From Echinococcus granulosus (taxonomy: Eukaryota > Platyhelminthes > Cestoda > Cyclophyllidea > Taeniidae), in contig NW_020170451.1 of assembly GCF_000524195.1 (NCBI RefSeq), forward strand, positions 238,054-288,662: a stretch of DNA of 50,609 bases. The letters are read 5' to 3'. Positions within the stretch are counted from its first letter, which is position 1. Every line of letters starts with the position of its first letter. The notes beneath the pieces were generated by a model. The model worked only from the letters and a program-made list of their open reading frames with translations. It was not told the origin of the DNA and ran no database searches. This document shows, piece by piece, positions 41,001-48,402 of the stretch. The position numbers were made by a program, and so were the translations under genes.

Positions 41001-44000
41001 AGTTTGTCTGCAGCAGCATTATTGGCTGGAGATTACGGTAAATAAATAAGAGCCGCCCAATCATTGCATACCTTGGAGGTCACTGAAAATTACTACACTC
41101 AATTATTTTCTCCCTCGTGTTTTCGTGGACGAGTAAGCTATATTTCGCACATTTGGTCTGATAGCATTGCTTCCCCATGTTTGATCAGAATGTATGCACC
41201 ATACCGGTCACGTTCATTTCTTGTGCTTGTGACTGACTGCTGGAGCATCCACGTTTTTGGTGGATTCACGTAGACTTGTAAGTAGTGCAAGGATTTTAAG
41301 TGAGAGGAATCGGTTTTGCACTCAAACAGGCATTTTTACACAAGTGATCAACTTTTAGCTTAGGTCAATCTCGCATTGAAGGCAGGTATACAAGGGTTGA
41401 AGCATTGACCTTGGCATTTTGTTTTGGCCAAATACAGCTACCTACAATTCACATGCTCGGAGGCGTAGGCAACAATTTAGATGCATGGTGTAGATTTTGA
41501 TAACCTTGTTTGGGGACGCCTTTTCACCTACCCATCTCCACCCCCCTGCCTACCTATTCACCACCGCCATCTACCCGCACATGCACACGCACACGCAGAT
41601 GCGCTCGCCACCAACCCTTCCAAACACGCTTTTCCAAATCGCATTTGTGTGCATGTGTTTAGCAGACCCCAGTGAGTCACGGCGGGTTCTTACGCGGGCG
41701 TGGGTCGTCTTCGCCTCTAAAGGTCAGCACGATCCAAATGCCTCAGGCTCTCTCTCTGTGTGTGCATATATGCAAGTGCCTGAGCGTTTAATGGTGCGGA
41801 GTGCATAAAAACTCGAGTGATTGGGAAATTCGCGGAAAAAAGAAACACTATTGCATTGCACATTTGGAGGTAATTCAATATGAGTCATAGAATGAAATCG
41901 TCCATCTTCAATAAACTCACTAAATGTGTATATTTATATTTTGTGGTCCAGTAGTGACCCAATTATTTTCCTTGTAAGAAGAGAAAAACGCAAATATTTT
42001 AATGGAATGGGGAGATTGGGTTTCAGAAGTCTGGTCATTTCTCACCGAAATGGTATTTGGTCTACCTCCTTACATTTCAGATACCTGCCTACAGTGAAGG
42101 TGGACCCATGGGTATGACGACACAGGACTCCAGAGACCCTGCAATTTCAAACCGACTCAACGCACTCTTCATGGTGGATACGGCAGCTCTGATGCAGGTA
42201 TGTGTCCCTTGATGGTTTGCTTGCTTGAGTTGATGCTGTAGTTGGGAATTAGTCCCAATGTGATCTGATAAAAATAGTTATATTCCGTAGATAGCACCAA
42301 AGTGTTGTGAAATTCTAACTACTACTGGGAAATGCTACAGTCTTTCTATGCACAGGGTCGGGTTTTTCAACGAAAATACGTAAGACTTCTGTGAAAATTC
42401 CTCTCTGCAAAATTCTGTTTCTCTGTGCATATAAATAGTGGTCGGAAGGGTATTTTTTGCATGGCGCAATTACCCTACTTTGCAAAATGTTTGTGTCCCG
42501 CACTGTCCAGAAGACCACCATTATTTTATCCTGTTTGCTTGATCTCATTATGATGTACTACTGTCTTTTTGGCACATACTCAATCAACATACATTCTTAG
42601 ATAGTCTGTCACTGGCAAAGAAATGGGAAGCAAATTTCAAATTAAGAGCTAACCATACTTGTATAACGTATAGCATTCGAAACTGTTTCGTCAACTAGAT
42701 ACACTAACTTCCCGTATTCATTTTGTGAAGCGTTAGTGAATTCCTTTATGAAATCTAATTTGCGCTATGTAGTGCCCTGATAGATCCCCGAATGCGAAAG
42801 AAAACATAGTACTAGGGCCGACTATGTGTTGCCGACGCAGATAAGGGGTCGGGGTGCTACTCACATGTCCTGGAGGCTATGCTTTCCAGTGGAAGTACAG
42901 AGGTGAAGCCTTAAGTTTTCACCAAGACAAGTCGAAGAACTAAACAAATAGTCAAAGTATTGTATAGCCACTCTCCCATGTTAAATGCTGTCCTCAGCGC
43001 TCCCTTGGCCAACCCCCCCATCAACCATCACAACGTCGTAGTCGGTGCTGTAAGAAAAATCGACTACAAACCAACTGCACCTGTCATCGAATTTGCTCAC
43101 AACATCACAGATCCCTCTTGACAATCCCACTAAATCTCGACTTTTATCCTGTTTGGGTATTGTATTGGGAGGGGGGCAGAGTGTGCTGGCCATCATGTAT
43201 TTTCATCGCCAGTTGAAAGAACACTGGCTTAAATGCAGGGTCATTTAATAAAGGACGGGCCTAAAATAATATCGTGTGGATAGAGTTTACCGCTTATTCC
43301 TCCTTGCCACTTTGTTCTCACTCCAGTACTGCCCAGCCACTTCTATCTATCTAGGTTCTATCCAGCTAGTAGAGAAGTGGAAGAAGTCTACATCTACATT
43401 CAGTCTGCATCTTCAAACAGGCACTGCAGACAGTTCACAGACACTGTTGCTGAAATCGTTATAGTAATCCTGCAGAAGACAAAACTGGGGTAGTTGTCGA
43501 AGGTAGACGTCATTTTAAACCCTTCCCTTAGGGATCGTCGCAGATTTTCCCACACTCAACGTATTACCTTCATCAGTTACGCTAGTATTTAATATTTAGT
43601 GCTAGAAATCCAAGTATTCGTCCTTTATGATTGGGCTTGCTTTACGCTACCACCAGTACAGCGCCCCGGGACTTTTTTGAAGACGAAAGAAGACATAATA
43701 AGTCATTATATTAGAGCAGAATATGTATTATCGACGCATAAAAGGGATAGGGGACTACGAGCATGACCCAGGGGGCTTCGCCCAGTGGAAGTGTAGAAGC
43801 GAAGCCTTAAGCGTCCTTGAAACTAAAACGAGAAATGAAACAATTGGTTAAAGCATTACACACAAATTTGAAGTTTCTGGTACGGTGATTGGTAGTTATT
43901 TCTGTTTTTCTAAACATTTGATAGCAAAGGACTTTATGGCTTGCATTCAGCAGTTTGAACGTTCAGTTGTTTCAGCTAAAAATGTTTTTTGAACAAGTTT

Positions 44001-47000
44001 GTAGGTTTTTACAGACCACTAAACTTAAACCTGTGTCGTTTCTGGTGAACCGAGTTTGAAAGGAATTGTGAACGCATCTGCCTCACTCGAGAAAGGCTCT
44101 GACTAACGAGATGCTGACCCATAACTGAACAAATTTTCAAACTTAAGCAGCACAAGTCCCTCAGCTGCAAGGGTGAGAGCTCATCCCCACACTGACACAA
44201 ACCCTCCACGGGCAAAATGATGAGTGTGAGGTGTCAGATTTTAAGCGCCTCTCTGTGGCTGGATGAGGAGTAATATATGTAGGCGGAGTGGGAAAAGTGG
44301 TAATTACGATAAATTTCAAAACGAACGGTTCCATCCAGCTTCTGCACAAACATACACACACACAACGTACCGTCCGTGTGCGGCGATATCCCTAAATGCA
44401 CTAATCTTGCTCATCTCTGACAAATATGTTTATTTTAGGAAGTAACAGGAACCAACTAAATCATCTTAACAAAGCGTAAAATACATCACACTGTCACGGC
44501 AATGCTTATGACATCTGACAAATGCATTTGAAAGGCGTATTCCTTTTTTGTAATGCCCGAACCGGAACCACTTTATTTGGGTGGGAAATGTTTTACAACT
44601 TGATTGCAATAATTCCTAACTTAACTAATTTGGACGCGCCTTGCACTGTCATTGAAGGTACACATGCGGTTTCGTACCTATACCTCATTTCTAATATCCA
44701 GGAATGCACTAAGGAATACAGGGTCTTTACATCTCCGCCTTTCGATTAATTAAAGATTCACAAGGTTTAAATGCGATTTGGTTGAATGGTTCGCATATAG
44801 GCTTTTTTCCTTCAGCTAACTCTATAATTCGTTAGTAAATGCATTCCGCCCTCAAATAGGTTGGAAGTTTTACTGTGGCCGAGATTTTCGAGCATCACCG
44901 GTTGGATTGTGAATTCAAAAATTAATTAAACTCCATTGTGTTATCATCACTTGCATTTATTATTCGTGATTTGTATATCTCGACTATTAAATGCCTTAAA
45001 CATCCCTTTAAAGTGGTATTTCGACGGCAAAATTTATCGATACCCGAAACTGAACGGTGTCTGGAGGTATTAAGGCAGACTAAACAATGCGTTTCAAATA
45101 AAGTTCAACAGTTCCGATTTCCAAGCTGCGATCTAAAATTAGAGACACATCCTTCCTTATTTTGAATTCACACTCCAAACATTCTGTTCCCCCAATTTAA
45201 ATTTTCCTGTGAAATAAAATGTTTTAAGGTGCCTGCATTCGATGCTATTATCTATGGAAGCAAACGCCATTATCTCCGGTATATTGTTACATTTTTTTTG
45301 AGGAAAACGGAAGCTAAGTAACATTAGACTCTTACTACAGGGGAGGAGGAAAAGTAAATGCGACGCTACGACTAATGGGCACGAAAGATGACTGTCAAAG
45401 GCGGTGTGTTTACATCACATACAGGTTTACGTCATTGTCACACAAACAATCTTATGAAATAAGGTAGATGATAAAAATTATGCTCCCCCCAATAGATTCT
45501 TTGTGGATGTGAATTATTTAGGTAAACAAGCTAATAAAAGCGGTTTTCCCCCTTTCTCTCAATTAACGCGATGGGTTTCCCAAGTAAAATAATTTTTGTA
45601 GATTATTTAAGTAACGACGAACACATCATCGACGAATGAGTTTTTTTACGGATCTCCTACTTCTTTAGCCACGGGTCTTTAGTATCTGATTTGGATACCG
45701 GTTGCAGTGTCCCGAGTCTTTCTTGAGGACGAAAGGAAGTACCATACTAGGACTGAAAAGGTATTATCGACGTACAGGAGGCATAGGCTGCTATTGGAAT
45801 GGTCTAGAGGCCATGCTTCACAGCGGACGTACAAAGGCGGAGGCTTAAGTGTACTTTAAACCAAAACAAAGAGTTGAACAAATGATCACAACATTGCGTA
45901 GCCACTCTCATGTTGAATGCTGTCCTTAGCACTCCCTTTATCCAACCTCCATCGTTGATCATCATCGCGTATCAGCGCTGTAAGGAAAATTATCGATAAA
46001 ACAACCAAGCCACAATATTATCGATGCCTTCTGGCAATTTTATTGAATCTTGACCTCCGTCCTGTTTGGAAACGATATTGAGGTAGAGGAGAATGTTCTG
46101 GCCATCGTGTATGTCCATCGTCAGTTGAAAGAACACTGGCCTAAATGCGCAGTCATTTAACAAAGGATGGGATTTATAATAATATCTTGTGAATTGAGTT
46201 TTGTGTTTATTCCTCCTTGTCACTTTGTTCTCACTCCAGTGCTGCCCAGCTATTTCTATCTATCTAGGTTCTATCTAGCTAGTACAGAAATGGAGGAAAC
46301 ATCGCGTTTACTTAATTGACTTCTTTACAGAGGTAACTTAGACAACTCCTTAGTGAATTTTTCCGGCTGGTTCAAGGTTACTGCAGCTCCAGTTGTTAGT
46401 AGCACTCCTTCAAAGCGCAGAATGGGGGTAGTTGATGAAGGCTGACGTAGTTTTCAGCGCTTCTGTTGGAGTTCGTCGCAGATTCTCCCATGTACAGCAT
46501 ATGCTCTTCTTCCATCACGTTAAAGTTTGGCGTTCAAGGATGAAAATCAAGGCAGTTGACCTTTAAGATAAGGTTTGCCTTCGGCTGCCACCAACGTAGC
46601 GTCCCGAGCCTTCCTTCAAGTCAAAGGAAGTCCTAATATCAGGATGTAATATGTATTGCCGGCAAGTATAAGGGCTGAGAGGCTACTAACACTGCCCAGC
46701 GGAAGCACAAAGACTGAGGCTTAAATGTCCTTGAAAGAAAAACGGAGATTTAAACATGTAATCAAAGCATTAAATAATTGCTTGTAGACTCAAAATTGTT
46801 CATTTTTAGCAGTCAATGGAATCGGTTGAAATGGTCATTTACATTCCTTGTCTTCCTCAAACAGGACCTATGCTCAGTGAAGGAGGATAGGGCGAAGTTA
46901 AAGGTGCATAATTACATAATGGAGAAGGAGTTACGGGCGATTCAACTGAGTCACCAGCGTCACTGCCTTTTGGAGTCCACCCTGCGATCGCAATTGAACG

Positions 47001-48160
47001 CCCTGCAAATTGATCGTAATCTCCAAATGCTTAAGGCATCGGATCGCAGTGGCATCCCGAATCCACTCGCACAACAGATCGAAGTGAGTCCCCCTCTGTT
47101 GGAAGCATAATGCAGCTTCAGATTCGATGGTTGGTTAAATCTTTTAGGTCGCATTTTCCATCATTGCCTGCACTGCATTGAGTTGATGTACTAGTGCTTC
47201 GGAATAAGCTATTTAAATAGCCATCGTGTATTCAACAATCGGAACTCCCTTCTAGTGGTTGATAAAACCCACCGGTTGTGCACAGGCCTCAGTTTTCGTA
47301 AACATGTCTAGAGGTCTAAACGGACATATTTTTGTCGTCTGATTTACATTAAATACTAGGGCAAAAGACTCCGATAGATTGGTCTCATTAACCTTCCACT
47401 GGTGAAACTGGAGGGTGAATGTGCCGACATTATCGTGGGTCAATTTTACTCCGTTAATCACACCACGAAAACAATCTTTATGACACGAATATTTTTGTAA
47501 TTGTACTTAATTACTATTCAAAATTAGGTTATAGCAAAATAGTTTTCAGATTTGGCTATTCCTTGTGAATATCATAAAGTATACCCTCATTGATAGCGAA
47601 CATGAATCTAATAAAATGAATAACATTACATTTAGAGTATGCAATCAGCATTCGAATCCCTTCGAAAAGGCGCCGAGCACCACCAAACCCAGAGCGAGGA
47701 GCTTGTCAACGACCTGAAGCAAGCAAATGCAGCCCTCATCACAGCCTTTGAGAAGGCCAAGTCCAAGTACCTTGCGCGCATTCGAAAACTTGAGAGCCAA
47801 ATCCTGGCTCCCTCATCCACACTGATGGTATCTCGACCTGCCTCATCCACTGCTTTCGCTCCCACCAAGCACACCATCTCCACACAACCTCCCATGGTTC
47901 CGGCTCACAAGGCGGCCCATCCGGAACCTCCCTTACCTCCCCTGTCACCCTCGCCGGCGTCCGACGTCTATGAGGTTATCCAAGACTCACACGTTGGTCC
48001 CGTAACCATCAGGAAGAATCCCGGCCAGCCCCTCCTCAATGCGACAACTTCAGGAGATGCTACTTCGCAGAATAGTTGCTACTCTCTGGTGCGAAGTGCG
48101 CCATTTTATCCGAATCAGCCTATGCCGACGATCAACAGAGCGCCTCCCAGAGCCAGATGA
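17051..48160 (+). CDS. MCC: MCC (mutated in colorectal cancers) ortholog, 11 exons
   Basis: MCC proteins are long coiled-coil scaffolds linked in vertebrates to Wnt/beta-catenin and NF-kB signalling, cell polarity and cell-cycle control. Exons: 17051-17117, 18192-18559, 19414-19749, 29131-29526, 33931-34128, 34802-35290, 35825-36267, 37790-38495, 42081-42197, 46865-47083, 47636-48160; total 1287 aa with all phases consistent. Diagnostic stretches are RYEDRITELHGVLEELKRK (about residues 175-193), the last coiled coil SEELVNDLKQANAALITAF with KLESQILA (about 1133-1171), and EVxxL-type helices in exons 9-10 (NRLNALF, ALMQ, YIMEKELRAI). Exons 4-8 add Ser/Gly/Thr-rich linkers not expected in vertebrates. 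The C-terminus is proline-rich and ends RAPPRAR, without the PDZ-binding tail of vertebrate MCC. Exon 5 and the acceptors of exons 3, 4 and 7 are less certain, and extra exons may be hidden in the 9.4-kb third intron, which contains an assembly gap. Confidence 0.9.
17118..18191 (+). other. MCC intron 1, no features
   Basis: This is a 1074-bp AT-rich intron between the short first exon (22 codons) and exon 2. The donor is TCTG|GTAGAT and the acceptor TTTTCAG. I see no repeats, RNA genes or coding exons in it. Confidence 0.6.
18560..19413 (+). other. MCC intron 2, no features
   Basis: This is an 854-bp AT-rich intron. The reading frame of exon 2 stays open for 77 codons past the GTGTGT donor, but the composition changes to AT-rich, so the extension is not counted as coding. 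The acceptor (CCGTAG at 19408-19413) has a modest pyrimidine tract. Confidence 0.5.
20230..20460. promoter_or_regulatory. Candidate intronic regulatory island
   Basis: This is a GC-richer pyrimidine tract in an AT-rich intron with a CCA/CTA trinucleotide run near 20330-20370. An octamer-type ATGCAAAT lies at 20240-20247. A regulatory role is inference. Confidence 0.25.
21580..21920. promoter_or_regulatory. Candidate intronic regulatory island, G-rich
   Basis: A purine-rich, G-run-bearing segment (about 21655-21750) is followed by a CCA-repeat tract (about 21878-21897). It stands out sharply from the AT-rich flanks. The G-runs have loops longer than usual for a stable four-stranded structure. 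No coding role is supported. Confidence 0.25.
23230..23620. promoter_or_regulatory. Candidate intronic regulatory island
   Basis: The island combines an octamer-type ATGCAAAT (23389-23396), short CA/GT runs, a GGT-repeat tract (about 23467-23490) and a CCG/CCT run near 23596-23610. Open frames on both strands coincide with these low-complexity tracts. Confidence 0.25.
24079..24178. other. Assembly gap (100 N)
   Basis: Exactly 100 undetermined bases, the conventional placeholder for a scaffold gap of unknown size, lie inside MCC intron 3. Any exon here would be invisible, and the true intron length is unknown. Confidence 0.99.
24473..24663 (+). repeat. Solo terminal-repeat copy
   Basis: This copy of the dispersed repeat begins near GCGTCCTGCAACTTCC, contains the family core TATTGCCGACGTAC and GGAGGTACAGTGGCGGAG, and ends near AATTACTACA. 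It is in the MCC orientation, in intron 3 shortly after the gap. No internal segment follows, so it behaves as a solo repeat. Confidence 0.7.
27990..28860. promoter_or_regulatory. Candidate intronic regulatory island
   Basis: This 0.9-kb GC-richer zone in MCC intron 3 has a CA run near 28054-28068, GTT/CTG trinucleotide tracts near 28562-28582 and 28790-28802, a GGT tract near 28680, and AP-1-type sites TGACTCA (28043-28049) and TGAGTCA (28586-28592). A short coding-like frame near 28215-28340 lacks a usable donor. Regulatory function is inferred. Confidence 0.3.
29897..30075 (+). repeat. Solo terminal-repeat copy
   Basis: The copy begins near CCCAGGTCTTTCCTGAA, then shows GAATATGTATTGCCGACG and GCCCAGTGGAAGTGCAAAG, and fades after GTTAAACAAATA. 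It lies in MCC intron 4 in the gene's orientation. Confidence 0.7.
32581..32742 (+). repeat. Solo terminal-repeat copy, diverged
   Basis: This is a more diverged copy. It has the opening GGAGTCTGTCCTGAAGAAG, a middle segment with CCAGAGGCC and GGTGGAGCCC, then AGAGTTAAACAAACGA, ending near CATTGCA. It lies in MCC intron 4. Confidence 0.6.
34129..34801 (+). other. MCC intron 5
   Basis: This is a 673-bp intron. It starts with a GGT/GGC trinucleotide tract (about 34165-34195) and then becomes AT-rich, ending in a strong pyrimidine tract and CTAG acceptor before exon 6. No other feature is seen. Confidence 0.5.
35291..35824 (+). other. MCC intron 6, no features
   Basis: This is a 534-bp AT-rich intron with a strong GTAAGT donor after exon 6. 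The acceptor GCGCCAG before exon 7 is only moderately convincing. The upstream part of the exon 7 frame (from about 35771) is open too, so the exon could start earlier. Confidence 0.5.
36268..37789 (+). other. MCC intron 7 with GC-richer island
   Basis: This is a 1.5-kb intron. An island at about 36720-36960 contains a CCCGCC-rich patch, AP-1-type TGACTCA at 36793-36799 and a CA run near 36855-36871. No exon or repeat copy is seen elsewhere. Confidence 0.4.
39130..39898 (-). pseudogene. Decayed coding sequence of unknown identity
   Basis: Reading the - strand from 39898 downward gives protein-like sequence in four or five linked segments interrupted by a few stops and frameshifts. The first (39898-39620) runs 93 codons with one internal stop and includes AISWHQTTEAVSCHLEVRLR. 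The second (from 39617) includes NPMLYLKDDNYVYTVGFTPI. The third (39525-39253) runs 91 codons and includes VILIRTVDGSVWVARDAL and LISGFVSSIPFDNEDKEVL. A further frameshift leads to YFDGFWQKEDIGPHQ and then DYIADITRMSPKSGPRP. Weaker fragments may extend to about 38840 and 39975. I do not recognise the family. It is intronless across this span, so a retro-copied gene or an old mobile-element protein are both possible. Confidence 0.5.
40168..40335 (+). repeat. Solo terminal-repeat copy
   Basis: The copy begins near GCACTGAGTCTTCGCTGAAG, continues with GAATACGTATTACC and GTGTGGAAGTACAAAC, and fades after TAGCTAAACC. It lies in MCC intron 8 in the gene's orientation, 217 bp from an oppositely oriented copy. 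Confidence 0.6.
40552..40716 (-). repeat. Solo terminal-repeat copy, opposite strand
   Basis: Read on the - strand it starts with CCCGTAGTCTTCCTTGAAG, has GAGCAGAATATGTATTG and CCCAGAGTTAAACAAACAA, and ends in TACATTACA. It keeps the perfect opening hairpin of the family. It is the only copy that I found on the - strand. Confidence 0.7.
42773..42964 (+). repeat. 5' terminal repeat of element A
   Basis: It starts near TGCCCTGATAGATCC, carries the family core GTGTTGCCGACGC and CCAGTGGAAGTACAG, and ends near GTATTGTA. It differs from its partner in the opening 25 bases. Confidence 0.6.
43661..43860 (+). repeat. 3' terminal repeat of element A
   Basis: It starts near GCGCCCCGGGAC, carries TGAAGACGAAAGAAGACA, GAATATGTATTATCGACGC and GCCCAGTGGAAGTG, and ends at AAAGCATTACA. 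Confidence 0.65.
45708..45899 (+). repeat. 5' terminal repeat of element B
   Basis: It starts TGTCCCGAGTCTTTC, includes TGAGGACGAAAGGAAGTA and GGTATTATCGACGTACAGG, and ends near CACAACATTGCGT. The opening hairpin is kept through two wobble pairs. Confidence 0.6.
46600..46774 (+). repeat. 3' terminal repeat of element B
   Basis: It starts GCGTCCCGAGCCTTCC, includes AATATGTATTGCCGGC and GCCCAGCGGAAGCAC, and ends near AAAGCATTAAA, just 90 bp before MCC exon 10. Confidence 0.6.
47084..47635 (+). other. MCC intron 10 with - strand ORF fragment
   Basis: This is a 552-bp intron. On the - strand a protein-like frame at 47252-47461 (about 69 codons) reads through WKVNETNLSESFAL and KICPFRPLDMF. That faintly resembles the part of tyrosine recombinases of DIRS-like elements around their conserved CPV motif. 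The match is weak and the fragment short, so I leave it as a note. Confidence 0.3.
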
Positions 48161-48396
48161 TATGACTTACTGAGTTGCAGCCAGAACTGGCTCTGCAGAT
48201 GATAACACTACACAACCGGGTCGCTTTCCACCGTCCTCTCCCTCCATTCTTCCTTCCTGTTCTGCAACTACTGTGCCTGCTGTATAAATGTGCTTCTTCT
48301 CCCTTGGCATAGATAGCTCCCCACACCTGAAATCCCATCTCCTTCTCTTACTAGGACTTATATAAAATGGTTGATTTTTTTCTCACTGTCATATGC

Positions 48397-48402
48397 AATA
48401 AA
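48397..48402 (+). terminator. Polyadenylation signal of MCC
   Basis: A canonical AATAAA lies 237 nt after the MCC stop codon. The intervening 3' UTR is pyrimidine-rich at first. Confidence 0.6.

Larger units (their letters stand above)
38496..42080 (+). other. MCC intron 8 with pseudogene and repeats
   Basis: This 3.6-kb intron carries a - strand decayed coding sequence (39130-39898), a + strand repeat copy (about 40168-40335), a - strand repeat copy (about 40552-40716), and a GC-richer island at about 41480-41800 with AP-1-type TGAGTCA at 41673-41679. Confidence 0.5.
42773..43860 (+). mobile_element. TRIM-like element A (two terminal repeats)
   Basis: A 192-bp repeat at about 42773-42964 and a 200-bp copy at about 43661-43860 lie in direct orientation around a 0.7-kb internal region (42965-43660). 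The internal region is homologous to that of element B, for example AAAGAACACTGG and CTATCTATCTAGGTTCTATC in both. It encodes no open frame of note. The layout matches terminal-repeat retrotransposons in miniature, described in taeniid tapeworms. I see no clear primer-binding site, polypurine tract or target-site duplication. Confidence 0.6.
45708..46774 (+). mobile_element. TRIM-like element B (two terminal repeats)
   Basis: A 192-bp repeat (about 45708-45899) and a 175-bp copy (about 46600-46774) flank a 0.7-kb internal region with extended similarity to that of element A. Both elements have the same spacing, orientation and order of landmarks, which makes chance clustering of solo repeats unlikely. 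There is no coding capacity, so movement would have depended on proteins supplied by another element. Divergence between copies (by eye about a quarter of positions) suggests an old insertion. Confidence 0.6.
42198..46864 (+). other. MCC intron 9 with two TRIM-like elements
   Basis: This 4.7-kb intron holds two related elements with terminal direct repeats (42773-43860, 45708-46774). Between them lies 1.8 kb of mostly AT-rich sequence with a CA run near 44349-44362. No coding exon is seen. Confidence 0.5.
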
